From Lolium rigidum (Eukaryota > Streptophyta > Magnoliopsida > Poales > Poaceae), in the NCBI RefSeq assembly GCF_022539505.1, contig NC_061508.1:32296256-32360255 (forward strand): DNA of 64,000 bases, read 5' to 3'. The stretch's first letter is position 1. Each line of letters opens with the position of its first letter. Under the pieces are notes generated by a model. That model was not told the origin of the DNA, searched no databases, and worked only from the letters and a program-made list of their open reading frames with translations. A program made the position numbers and the translations under genes. This document shows, piece after piece, positions 33,935 to 45,985 of the stretch.

Positions 33935-36497
33935 GCATCCCCAAGCTTAGTTCCTACTTGTCCTCGAGTAGGTAAACGATAAAAGATAATTTCTGAAGTG
34001 ACATGCTACCAACATAATCTTAATCATACTATTGTAAAGCATATGAGATGAATGCAGCGATTCAAAACAATGTTAATGCAATGAGTAAACAATTGAATCA
34101 TATAGCAAAGACTTTTCATGAATAGTACTTTCAAGACAAGCATTAATAAGTCTTGCATAAGAGTTAACTCATAAAGCAATAAATTCAAAGTAAAGGTATT
34201 GAAGCAACACAAAGGAAGATTAAGTTTCAGCGGTTGCTTTCAACTTGTAACATGTATATCTCATGGATAATTGTCAACATAGAGTAATATAACAAGTACA
34301 ATATGCAAGTATGTAGGAATCAATGCACAGTTCACACAAGTGTTTGCTTCTTGAGGTGGAGAGAGATAGGTGAACTGAATCAACATAAAAGTAAAAAGAA
34401 TGGTCCTTCAAAGAGGAAAGCATCGATTGCTATATTTGTGCTAGAGCTTTTATTTTGAAAACATGAAACAATTTTGTCAACGGTAGTAATAAAGCATATG
34501 AGTTATGTAAATTATATCTTACAAGTTGCAAGCCTCATGCATAGTGTACTAATAGTGCCCGCACCTTGTCCTAATTAGCTTGGACTACCGGATCATTGCA
34601 ATGCACATGTTTTAACCAAGTGTCACAAAGGGGTACCTCCATGCCGCCTGTACAAATGTCTAAGGAGAAAACTCGCATTTTGGATTTCTCGCTTTTGATT
34701 ATTCTCAACTTAGACATCCATACCGGGACAACATGGACAACAGATAATGGACTCCTCTTTAATGCATAAGCATGTGGCAACAATTATTATTCTCATATGA
34801 GATTGAGGATATATGTCCAAAACTGAAACTTCCACCATGAATCATGGCTTTAGTTAGCGGCCCAATGTTCTTCTCTAACAATATGCATGCTCCAACCATT
34901 AAGGTGGTAGATCTCTCTTACTTCAGACAAGACGGACATGCATAGAAACTCACATGATATTCAACAAAGAATAGTTGATGGCGTCCCCAGAAAACATGGT
35001 TATCGCACAACAAGCAACTTAATAAGAGATAAAGTGCATAAGTACATATTCAATACCACAATAGTTTTTAAGCTATTTGTCCCATGAGCTATATATTGCA
35101 AAGGTGAATGATGAAATTTTAAAGGTAGCACTCAAGCAATTTACTTTGGAATGGCGGATAAATACCATGTAGTAGGTAGGTATGGTGGACACAAATGGCA
35201 TAGTGGTTGGCTCAAGTATTTTGGATGCATGAGAAGTATTCCCTCTCGATACAAGGTTTAGGCTAGCAAGGTTATTTGAAACAAACACAAGGATGAACTA
35301 GTGCAGCAAAACTCCCATAAAATACATATTGTAAACATTATAAGACTCTACACCGTCTTCCTTGTTGTTCAAAACTCAATACTAGATGTTATCTAGACTC
35401 TAGAGAAACCAAATATGCAAACCAAATTAGCAAGCTCTAAGTGTTTCTTCATTAATGGGTGCAAAGTATATGATGCAAGAGCTTAAACATGAGCACACCA
35501 ATTGCCAAGTATCAAATTATCCAAGACATTTTAGAATTACTAAATGTAGTATTTTCCAATTCCAACCATATAACAATTTAACGAAGAAGAAACTTCGCCA
35601 TGAATACTATGAGTAGAGCCTAAGGACATACTTGTCCATATGCTACCAGCGGAGCGTGTCTCTCTCCCACAAAGTGAATGCTAGGATCCATTTTATTCAA
35701 ACAAAACAAAAACAAAAAAAACACGACGCTCCAAGCAAAGTGCATAAGATGTGACGGAATAAAAATATAGTTTCAAGGGGAGGAACCCGATAATGTTGTC
35801 GATGAAGAAGGGGATGCCTTGGGCATCCCCAAGCTTAGACGCTTGAGTCTTCTTAGAATATGCAGGGGTGAACCACCGGGGCATCCCCAAGCTTAGAGCT
35901 TTCACTCTCCTTGATCATATTATATCATCCTCCTCTCTTGACCCTTGAAAACTTCCTCCACACCAAACTCGAAACAACTCATTAGAGGGTTAGTGCACAA
36001 TAAAAATTAACATGTTCAGAGGTGACACAATCATTCTTAACACTTCTGGACATTGCATAAAGCTACTGGACATTAATGGATCAAAGAAATTCATCCAACA
36101 TAGCAAAAGAGGCAATGCGAAATAAAAGGCAGAATCTGTCAAAACAGAACAGTCCGTAAAGATGGATTTTATTAGGGCACCAGACTTGCTCAAATGAAAA
36201 TGCCCAAATTGAATGAAAGTTGCGTACATATATGAGGATCACTCACGTAAATTGGCTTAATTTTCTGAGTTACCTACAGAGAATTAGACCCAGATTCGTG
36301 ACAGCAAAGAAATCTGTTTCTGCGCAGTAATCCAAATCTAGTATAAACCTTTCTATCAACGACTTTACTTGGCACAACAAAACACAAAACTAAGATAAGG
36401 AGAGGTTGCTACAGTAGTAACAACTTCCAAGACACAACAAAACAGTAGCAAAATAAAGATATGGGTTATCTCCCAAGAAGTTCTTTCTTTATAGCCA
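33935..36497 (-). mobile_element. element B 3' untranslated region
   Basis: No supported ORF. It is alignable with the 3' UTRs of A, C, D and H1, including a perfect GGGGATGCC/GGCATCCCC hairpin at 35810-35830 and polypurine-like repeats near 35829 and 35880. Confidence 0.65.
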
Positions 36498-39223
36498 TTA
36501 AGATGGGCTCAGCAGTTTTAATGTTGCGCTCGCAGGAAATAATATTTGGAGCAAAAAGAGAGCTTCAAGAGGTAAATTCAAAAAAAAATTAAGTCTAACA
36601 TGCTTCCTATGAAGAGGAATCTTGTACACAAATGAATTCATGAAGAACAAAGTGACAAGCATAAGAGGATAAAACACGAGTAACTTCAAGATCCTCGACA
36701 TAAAGAGGGGAAACTTAATATTATTAAGATGCATATAACCATATTTCCCTCTCTCATAATAACTTTCAGTAGCATCATTGATGAAATCCACAATATACCC
36801 ATCACTTAAAACATTCTTATCATGGTTCATATGCATAGAAGTATCATTAAATTTGGCATAAGAAAAGTTATTCTCATTAATAGTAATTGGAGCAAGATTA
36901 TTATCAAGAATTTGAACATGGTAAACAAATTGCATATTAAGGGAATTGTTTTTGGTAATCCAAACATGACTATGACAAGTTTCATAAGGATAGTTAGAAC
37001 CTATATCATAGCATTCTTTATAATAATCATCGAGAGATCGGGGCACAGTGTCATTATAGGAAATAGAATAGTTATCTTTCACGATCGGTTTATCCGTGTC
37101 CACACCATCATTGTTATTAGAAGGAGATGTATCAAGAACATAATGACCAGTAGCTAAAGGATTTTCAAACTCCTCTTCCCCAAGCTTAGAGCTTTCTGTA
37201 TCATTATGGGAGGAAGCATGGATAGCACTGACACTATGGCAATTATTATCATCATTTTCAGAATTAGTTTCCCAGAGATTTGTAATATCAAAAGTAGTGT
37301 GCTCATTCAAATCATGATCGCTAATGTATGTAAAGGGCATAGGAAGATCATCGTATTCAGATTCATTATCACAATAATCATTAGGAGCAACATACTTACG
37401 GTTACCTAGCGTTATCTCATTCACGCGGGGATACGCCGTTACCTCTTTCTTTTTATTCTCCTTCTTCTTCTTCTTCTTCTTCGTTCCTTCTTCTTCTTCT
37501 TCTTCTTCTCTTCCTTCTCCTCGTTCCCTTCTTTAGGAGGAAGAGGCTTGAAGGGTGGCTTGTCCGCATAACCTGATTTACTTTCGAAACAATAGAAGAA
37601 ACTTGGGAGGATCCCTCCTTTTCATTAATTAGTTGAAAACACACAGTGGTCCTATCATATTTTGGCAAGGTGTCATCTTCTAAAATATTTTGTATGTAAG
37701 TATTTGTATGGCTATTATCAATGCAATAAGAAAAACACCCATGCAGGACATCATCAATATCAAGATCACTCATATGCAACAAAGAGATTTTTCTTGACAG
37801 TTCCTCACACCCCAAAAATAAAGTAAGTTCATCATGCTGATTAGGAGTAATTTCATCATCACAATACAAATTTGCAGCACTCATTGGGTTCAAATTATCA
37901 TTGGAGGAGCATTGAAAATTAAAATGACCCACTTCATGGCAAACTTCACAAATAAAAGGATAGAGGGCACAAACTTTTTTACCAAGATCATCTAGAGCCC
38001 TAAACCACTTTCTAGTTTTTTCATTAGCATGATGGATACAATATTCATCTTTGATTTGATTAATTCCACAAGGTCTATGTATTCCACAAAAATTATCATG
38101 CTTATAAGAAATAGCATTCTTAGGAGCTTGAGCATGCTTATTGCAATAATTAACAACAACTTCATTCTTCATGCAAGCCTCTTTAAAAGGTTCATGATAC
38201 TTATCAAAATTCTTTTTAGGCAATTCAAAATGAGAAGCAAAGGCTTTATAAAGATTTGCAACAACTTGAGAGTCAAGACCATAAGTAGCACTCATATTTC
38301 GAAATTTATCGGTATCCATAAAAGTTTCAATGCATTCATAATCATAATTTATACCTGACTCTTTACCTTTGTCGTTCTCCCAATCTTCAGCGTTCTCCTT
38401 AATCCGATCAAGAAGGTCCCTTTTAAACTCTTCTTTGTTGCGCGTGAATGATCCGGAACAAGTAGTATCCAGCAAGGTCTTATCTTGAAAAGAAAGTCTT
38501 GCATAGAAATTATCAATGATGATATTACCTGGAAGCTCATGATTGGGGCATTTGAGCATTAAAGACTTCAATCTCTCCCATGCTTGGGCAATATTCTCTC
38601 CATCATGAGGCCAGAAATTATATATTCGGTTTCGGTCTTTGTGAATTTCGCTTGGAGGATAGAATTTAGAATAAAATAGAGGCACAATATCCTTCCAATC
38701 AAGAGAATGCTCATCCTTCAGCAGTTTATGCCAATGCGCCGCTTTACCAGACAACGACATAGAGAATAATTTCTTCCTCACTTCATCTATAGAGATACTC
38801 GCACACTTGAATAACCCGCATAATTCATGCAAAAACGAGTAAATGATCTCCAGGATGCACAGTTCCATCCCCTTCATAGCGGTTATCCATAATACGTTCA
38901 ATAATTTTCATAGGTATTTTATATGGAATACTTTCAGTAGGTGCATTTAAAATATCACAAGCATCATTAGAGTTATCACATATGGGAGATAAAGTATTAT
39001 CAGAGCAAATTTTCTCCCCTAAAGATGGGAAGCTAAAAAGATCACAAAAACTAGCTTCCCCAAGCTTAGACTTCTCCATAGCATTAGCAGTAATTGCATT
39101 CATACTAATAACATCGCTACTAGCATGCGAATAATGTTCCATTGGTTTGTTAATGTTCGCACCAAACAATTCTAAATCAGGAAAAAGATTAAAAAGCTCA
39201 CCAAATTTTTTGTTGTTTTCCAT
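36498..39223 (-). pseudogene. element B long gag-like ORF (frameshifted)
   Basis: On the minus strand an ATG at 39223 opens an acidic N-terminal region of about 130 residues. One extra base near 38838 moves the reading into the next frame, which continues as a Retrotrans_gag-like region (AAHWHKLLKDE, FYPPSEIHKDRNRI, AQAWERLKSLMLKCP motifs). A CCHC zinc knuckle (C-x2-C-x4-H-x4-C) follows near 37920-37960. A GAA/AAG trinucleotide tract (37458-37512 on the plus strand as CTT) then encodes Arg/Glu/Lys runs, and the frame changes again. The last block (36498-37424) is acidic and Asn-rich and ends in two hydrophobic stretches. Gag-like RNA packaging is likely for the centre; the role of the hydrophobic tail is unknown. 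The gag motifs resemble Athila-type elements. In total about 900 codons if undamaged, unusually long for gag. Confidence 0.75.
37458..37512. repeat. (CTT)n tract inside the element B ORF
   Basis: Two runs of CTT, interrupted by CGTTCC, lie in coding sequence and place Glu, Lys or Arg runs in the protein depending on frame. This is a plausible slippage site. Confidence 0.9.
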
Positions 39224-39368
39224 TATGCCTAACTAGTGAAAATAAAAACAAGAAACAAAAAGATGCAATTACAGGATCTAAAGGAAATAGCTTCGAGCAC
39301 TCACACACCGGCAACAGTGCTAGGAAATAGCTTAGTAGTCGGAGGATGTGAATACCTTTTACCTTACC

Positions 39369-39386
39369 TCCCCGGCAACGGTGCCA
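39369..39386 (-). other. element B primer-binding site (tRNA-Asp type)
   Basis: On the minus strand TGGCACCGTTGCCGGGGA, one mismatch to the tRNA-Asp 3' end, ten bases inside the 5' LTR. A degenerate second copy (CCGGCAACAGTGCTAGG) lies near 39308-39324. Confidence 0.85.
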
Positions 39387-39396
39387 GAAAAGTGCT

Positions 39397-40832
39397 TGAT
39401 GTCTACGGGAGCTTCTATTCTTGTAGACAGTGTTGGGCCTCCAAGAGCAGAGGTTTGTAGAACAGCAGCAACTTTCCCTTAAGTGGATCACCCAAGGTTT
39501 ATCGATCTCGGGGAGGTAGAGGTCAAAGATATCCCTCTCAAACAACCCCGCAATTACAGATAGCAAGAAGTCTCTTGTGTTCCCAACACACCTAATACAC
39601 TTGTCAGATGTATAGGTGCACTAGTTCGGCGAAGAGATAGTGAGATGCAAGTAATATGGATGAGTATGAGTGGTAATAGCAATCTGAATAAAATATGGCA
39701 GCGAGCAAACATGTAACAAAACAATAAACAAACAGAGATTCGATGCTTGGAAGCAAGGCCCAGGGATCCTGCTTTCACTAGTGGACACTCTCAACAATGA
39801 TCACATAATAGAACCACTCTACACCCTCTTGTTGGATGATGAACACCACTAACCGTGTAGGATTACACGAACCCTCAATGCCGGAGTTAACAAGCTCCAC
39901 GAGTATTCGATATTCATGTTTAAATAACCTTAGAGTGCAAGATAGATCAACACAATTACACCAAGAACTAACATAGCATGCACACTGTCACCATCATACC
40001 ATGAAGGAGGCATAGATCACATCGATACTATCATAGCAATAGTTAACTTCATAATCTACAAGAGATTACAATCATAGCCTACGCCAAGTACTAACACGGA
40101 TGCACACACTCGTCACCATTACACCGTGCGGGAGGAATAAAACTACTTTGATAACATCACTAGAGTAGCACATAGATGATATTCAACTAGATCACATAAA
40201 GAGAGAGATGAACCACATAGCTACGACGGAGCCCTCAGCCCCGGGGTGAATTACTCCCTCCTCATCATGGAGGCAGCGATGGCGGTGAAGATGGCGGTGG
40301 AGACAGCGGTGGAGATGGCTCCGGGGGCAATTCCCCGTCCGGCAGGGTGCCGGAACAGAGAGTTCTGTCCCCCGAATTGGACTTTCGCGATGGCGGTGGC
40401 TCTGGATGGTTTTCTCTCTTTCCGTCTTTTCTGTCGATGTTTTTAGGTCAGAGACGATCTTATAGGCCGAGAATCGGAGTCGGAGGGGCCACGGGGTGGC
40501 GCCACCATAGGGGGGCGCGCCCCCCCTTGGGCCGCGCCGCCCTGTGGTGTGGGGCCCCCCTGGCACCCCTCTGACTCTTCTCCGGTGCTCCGGAATCTTC
40601 CGGGAATTATAAGGCCTTCCGTCTTGATTTCGTCCGATTCTGAAAATATTTCTTTACTAGGATTTCTGAAACCAAAAACAGCAGAAAACAGCAACTGGCC
40701 TTTCGGCATCTCGTCAATAGGTTAGTTCCAGAAAACGCATAAAAACGATATAAAGTGTGAACAAAACATGTAGGTATTGTCATAAAACAAGCATGGAACA
40801 TCAGAAATTATAGATACGTTGGAGACGTATCA
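39397..40832 (-). mobile_element. element B 5' LTR
   Basis: 1,436 bp, very similar to 32503-33934. A GC-rich U3 block at about 40480-40570 includes GGGGGGCGCGCCCCCC-type sequence. Confidence 0.92.
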
Positions 40833-41098
40833 GAAGCATGATGAAATAAACAAAAGGTAAATAAAGTAAATGCAAGTAACTAATTTTTTTTGTGTTTTTA
40901 ATATAGAGAACGCAAACAAGACAGTAAATAAAGTAAAGCAAGTAACTAATTTTTTGTATTTTTGATATAGAGAAAGCAAACAAAGCAGTAAATAAAGTAA
41001 AGTAAAGGAAGACAAAAACAAAGTAAAGAGATTGGATGTGGGAGACTCCCCTTGCAGCGTGTCTTGATCTCCCCGGCAACGGCGCCGTGAAAAGAGCT
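40833..41098 (-). mobile_element. element A leader with start codon and primer-binding site
   Basis: Contains the GAAGC duplication (40833-40837), the A ORF start codon (complement of 40837-40839), an AT-rich leader with three diverged copies of a TTTACTTTATTTAC-type string, and the primer-binding site at 41070-41087. The site's last base differs from the CCA complement (GGCGCCG). Confidence 0.75.
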
Positions 41099-42700
41099 TG
41101 ATAACGCGTGAAGCACACGTCCGTTGGGAACCCCAAGAGGAAGGTGTGATGCGTACAACGAACAAGTTTTCCCTCGGTAAGAAACCAAGGTTTATCGAAC
41201 CAGTAGGAGATGAAGGCCACGTGAAGGTTGTTGGCGGACGAGTGTAGTGCGGCGCAACACCAGGGATTCCGGCGCCAACGTGGAACCTGCACAACACAAT
41301 CAAAATACTTTGCCCCAACTTAACAGTGAGGTTGTCAATCTCACCGGCTTGCTGTAAACAAAGGATTAAACGTATGGTGTGGAGAATGATATTTGTTTGC
41401 AAAGAACAACAGAGAACAGAGATTGCAGTAGATTGTATTTCAGATGTAAAAGAATGAACCGGGGTCCACAGTTCACTAGTGGTGTCTCTCCAATAAGAAA
41501 TAGCATGTTGGGTGAACAAATTACAGTTGGGCAATTGACAAATAGAGAGGGCATAACAATGCACATACATATCATGATGACTAATATGAGATTTACTTAG
41601 GGCATTACGACAAAGTACATAGACCGCTATCCAAGCATGCATCTATGCCTAAAAAGTCCACCTTCGGGTTAGCATCCGCACCCCTTCCAGTATTAAGTTG
41701 CAAACAACAGACAATTGCATTAAGTATGGTGCGTAATGTAATCAACACAAATATCCTTAGACAAAGCATTGATGTTTTATCCCTAGTGGCAACAAGACAT
41801 CCACAACCTTAGAACTTTCCGTCACTCGTCCCGGATTCAATGGAGGCATGAACCCACTATCGAGCATAAATACTCCCTCTTGGAGTCACAAGTATCAACT
41901 TGGCCGGAGCCTCTACTAGCAACGGAGAGCATGCAAGATCATAAACAACACATATATGATAGATCAATAATCAACTTGACATAGTATTCCATATTCATCG
42001 GATCCCAACAAACACAACATGTAGCATTACAAATAGACGATCTTGATCATGATAGGCAGCTCACAAGATCTAACATGATAGCACAATTAGGAGAAGACAA
42101 CCATCTAGCTACTGCTATGGACCCATAGTCCAAGGATGAACTACTCACACATCAGTCCGGAGGCGATCATGGTGATGTAGAGTCCTCCGGGTGATGATTC
42201 CCCTCTCCGGCAGGGTGCCGGAGGCGATCTCCTGAATCCCCCGAGATGGGATTGGCGGCGGCGGCGTCTCTGGAACTTTTTCCGTATCGTGGCTCTCGGT
42301 AATAGGGTTTTCGTGACGGAGAGTATAAGTAGGCGGAAGGGCAGAGTCGGAGGAGGCACAGGGGCCCCACACCATAGGCCGGCGCGGGCCCCATGCTGGC
42401 CGCGCCGCCCTATGGTTAGGGCGCCTCGTGGCCCCACTTCGTATCCTCTTCGGTCTTCTAGAAGCTCCGTGGAAAAATAAGACCTTGGGCGTTCATTTCG
42501 TCCAATTCCGAGAATATTTCCTGTGTAGGATTTCTGAAACCAAAAACAGCACAAAACATGAACTGGCGCTTCGGCATCTTGTTAATAGGTTAGTGCCGGA
42601 AAATGCATAATAATGATGTAAAGTGTGTATAAAACATGTGAGTATTGTCATAAAACTAGCATGGAACATAAGAAATTATAGATACGTTGGAGACGTATCA
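41099..42700 (-). mobile_element. shared middle LTR (5' of A, 3' of C)
   Basis: 1,602 bp, TGATAACGCGTG to GAGACGTATCA, highly similar to 27640-29234. It has a primer-binding site on its left and a polypurine tract (AAGCTTGGGGATGCT, minus) on its right. That proves it faces the leader of A and the 3' end of C. Confidence 0.88.
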
Positions 42701-45367
42701 AGCATCCCCAAGCTTAGTTCCTACTCGCCCTCGAGTGGGTAAACGATAAAAGAATAATTTCTGAAGTGACATGCTACCAACATGATCTTGATCAATACTA
42801 TTGTAAAGCATATGAGATGAATAAAGTGACTCAAAGCAATGGTCTATAGTTTGTTAACAAATAGATAATGACTAAACAACTGAATGATATAGCAAAGACT
42901 TTTCATGAATAGTACTTTCAAGACAAGCATCAACAAGTCTTGCATAAGAGTTAACTCATAAAGCAATAGATTCTTAATAGAAGGTTTTGAAGCAACACAA
43001 AGGAAGATTTAAGTTTCAGCAATTGCTTTCAACTTTCAACATGTATATCTCATGGATAATTGTCAACACAAAGTAATATGATTAGTGCAAATAAGCAAGT
43101 ATGTAAGAATCAAGGCACACAGTTGACACAAGTGTTTGCTTCTAAGATAGAAAGAAGTAGGTAAACTGACTCAACATAAAGTAAAAGAAAGGCCCTTCGC
43201 AGAGGGAAGCAGGGATTACTCATGTGCTAGAGCTTTTTATTTTGAAAACATGGAAACAATTGTGTCAACGGTAGTAATAATTCATATGGGTTATGTATAA
43301 AACTTCCTATAAGTTTCAAGCCTCATGCATCGAATACTAATAGTGCCCGCACCTTGTCCTAATTAGCTCGGATTTCCATGGATTATCGTCGCATTACATA
43401 TGTTTCAACCAAGTGTCACAATGGGGTACCTCTATGCCACCTGTACAAAGGTCCAAGGAGATAAATCGCATTTGATTTCTCGATTTTGATAGATCTCAAC
43501 TTGAGGACATCCATACCGGGACAACATAGAAAATAGATAATGGACTCCTCTTTTATGCTTTAAGCATTCAACAACAGATAATATGCTCATAAGAGATTTG
43601 AGGATTAATGTCCAAACTGAAACTTCCACCATGATACATTGCTTTGGTTGGCGGCCCAATGTTCTTCTCTAACAATATGCATACTCAAACCATTTCAACT
43701 CATGGAAAATCTCTCTTACTTCAGACAAGACGAACATGCATAGAAACTCACATGATATTCAACAACAGGTTGATGGCGTCCCCAGATAACATGGTTACCG
43801 CTCAACAAGCAACTTAGAAGAACTAAGATACACAAGCAACATATTCCTTACCACAATAGTTTTTTAGGCTACTTTCCCATGAGCTATGTATTGCAAAAAC
43901 AAGGAATGATTTTTTTTTGAAAGGATTTAAAGGTAGCATGCAAGCAATTTACTTGGAATGGCAGAAAAATACCACATAGTAGGTAGTTATGGTGGACACA
44001 CATGGCATAGTTTTTTGGCTCAAGGTTTTGGATGCACGAGAAGCATTCCCTCTCAGTACAAGGCTTTGGCTAGCAAGGTTGTTTGAAGCAAACACAAGTA
44101 TGAACCGGTACAACAAAACTTACATAAGAACATATTGCAAGCATTATAAGACTCTACACTTGTCTTCCTTGTTGCTCAAACACTTTTACCGAGAAAATAT
44201 CTAGACCTTAGAGAGACCAATCATGCAAACTAAATTTCAACAAGCTCTACGGTAGTTCTCCACTAATAGGTTTAAACTACATGATGCAAGAGCTTAAACA
44301 TGATCTACTTGAGAGCTCAAATAAATTGCCAAGTATCAAATTATTCAAGACAATATACCAATTACCACATGAAGCATTTTCTGTTTCCAACCAAATAGCA
44401 ATAAGTGCAGCGGCTTTCAGCTTTCGCCATGAACATTAAAAGTAAAACTAAGAACACTAGTGTTCAATATGAAAAAGCGGAGCATGTCTGTCTCCCACAC
44501 AAGCATGTTAGGATCCGATTTATTCAGAGAATGAAAATAACAAAACGAAAATAAAAGCACACAGACGGTCCAAGTAAAGCACATAAGATGTGACGGAATA
44601 AAAATATAGTTTCACTAGAGGTGACCTGATAAGTTGTTGATGAAGAAGGGGATGCCTTGGGCATCCCCAAGCTTAGATGCTTGAGTCTTCTTGAAATATG
44701 CAGGGATGAACCACGGGGGCATCCCAAGCTTAGACTTTTCACTCTTCTTGATCATGTTATATCATCCTCCTCTCTTGATCCTTGAAAACTTCCTTCACAC
44801 CAAACTCAAAACAATCTCATTAGAGGGTTAGTGCATAATCAAAAATTCACATGTTCAGCAAGGACACAATCATTCCCAACACTTCTGGACATTACCCAAG
44901 GCAACTAAAATTTAATGGAGCAAAGAAATCCACTCAAACAAAGTAAAAGAGGCAATGCGAAATAAAAGGCAGAATCTGTCAAAACAGAACAGTCCGTAAA
45001 GACGAATTTTTTCGAGGCACTTAACTTGCTCAGATGAAAAAGCTCAAATTGAATGAAAGTTGCGTACATATCTGAGGATTACTCACGAATTTTTACAAGA
45101 TTTTACGATGTTCCTACAGAGAGAACAGCTCAAATTCGTGACATCTGAAAATCTGTTTCTGCGCAGAAATCCAAATCTAGTATCAACTTTCTATCAAAGA
45201 CTTTACTTGGCACATCAATGTAATAAAGTAAAGATACAAAGGTATTGCTACAGTAGTAACAAGCACATTGACTCAAATATAAACAAAAATTGCAGAAATA
45301 AAATAATGGGTTGTCTCCCATAAGCGCTTTTCTTTAACGCCTTTCAGGTAGGCGCAGAAAGTGTAAA
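42701..45367 (-). mobile_element. element C 3' untranslated region
   Basis: Noncoding and closely similar to the 3' UTR of D and A, although C encodes a different protein. Perfect GGGGATGCC hairpin at 44648-44668. Confidence 0.7.
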
Positions 45368-45980
45368 TCAAGTAACGTCAAGAGAAGAAGCATCAACATC
45401 ATAATTTGTTCTAATAACAGAATCAAAAGGCAACTTCATTCTCTTTCTAGGTAAGTGTTCCATACCTTTCTTAAGAGGGAATTGATATTTAATATTTCCT
45501 TCTTTCATATCAATAATAGCACCAACGGTTCGAAGAAAGGGTCTTCCCAAAATAATAGGACAAGATGCATTGCATTCAATATCCAAAACAAAAAAATCAA
45601 CGGGGACAAGGTTATTGTTAACCGTAATGTGAATATTGTCAATTCTCCCCAAAGGTTTCTTTATAGAATTATCAGCAAGATTAACATCCAAATAACAATA
45701 TTTCAAAGGTGGCAAGTCAAGCATATCATAGAGTTTCTTAGGCATAACAGAAAAACTTGCACCAAGATCACATAAAGCATTACAATCAAAATCATTGACC
45801 TTCATTTTAAGGATGGGCTCCCAAACATCTTGCAACTTCCTAGGAATAGAAGCTTCAAGTATTAATTCCTCTTCTCTAGCTTTAATGAGAGCATTTGTAA
45901 TATGTTTTGTAAAGGCCAAGTTTATAGCACTAGCATTAGGACTTCTAGCAAGTTTTTGCAAGAACTTAATAACTTCAGAG
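45368..45980 (-). pseudogene. element C gag-protease, 3' part (aspartic protease)
   Basis: About 200 codons on the minus strand, up to the D insertion. It contains a retropepsin with the active-site motif C-D-L-G-A-S-F, the flap-region hydrophobics, and the ILGRPFLRT motif typical of Athila-type gypsy proteases. It ends with DASSLDVT before the stop, almost the same ending as the unrelated unknown ORF in D (DASSLDNT). No reverse transcriptase follows. Confidence 0.85.
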
Positions 45981-45985
45981 ATATG

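Larger units (their letters stand above)
32503..40832 (-). mobile_element. element B, complete LTR retrotransposon with a long gag-like ORF
   Basis: The element is 8,330 bp, with a 3' LTR at 32503-33934 and a 5' LTR at 39397-40832, flanked by GAAGC on both sides (32498-32502 and 40833-40837). The LTR starts like those of A, C and D on the minus strand (TGATACGTC) but its other end differs (CCCGTAGACATCA). It has a tRNA-Asp-type primer-binding site. It encodes one long gag-like region and no protease, reverse transcriptase or integrase that I can find. Confidence 0.92.

Noticed and set aside
36498..36760. Calling an envelope gene in element B
   Set aside because: Only hydrophobic stretches at the end of a gag-like unit are visible, with no signal peptide or separate start; reported as an observation only.
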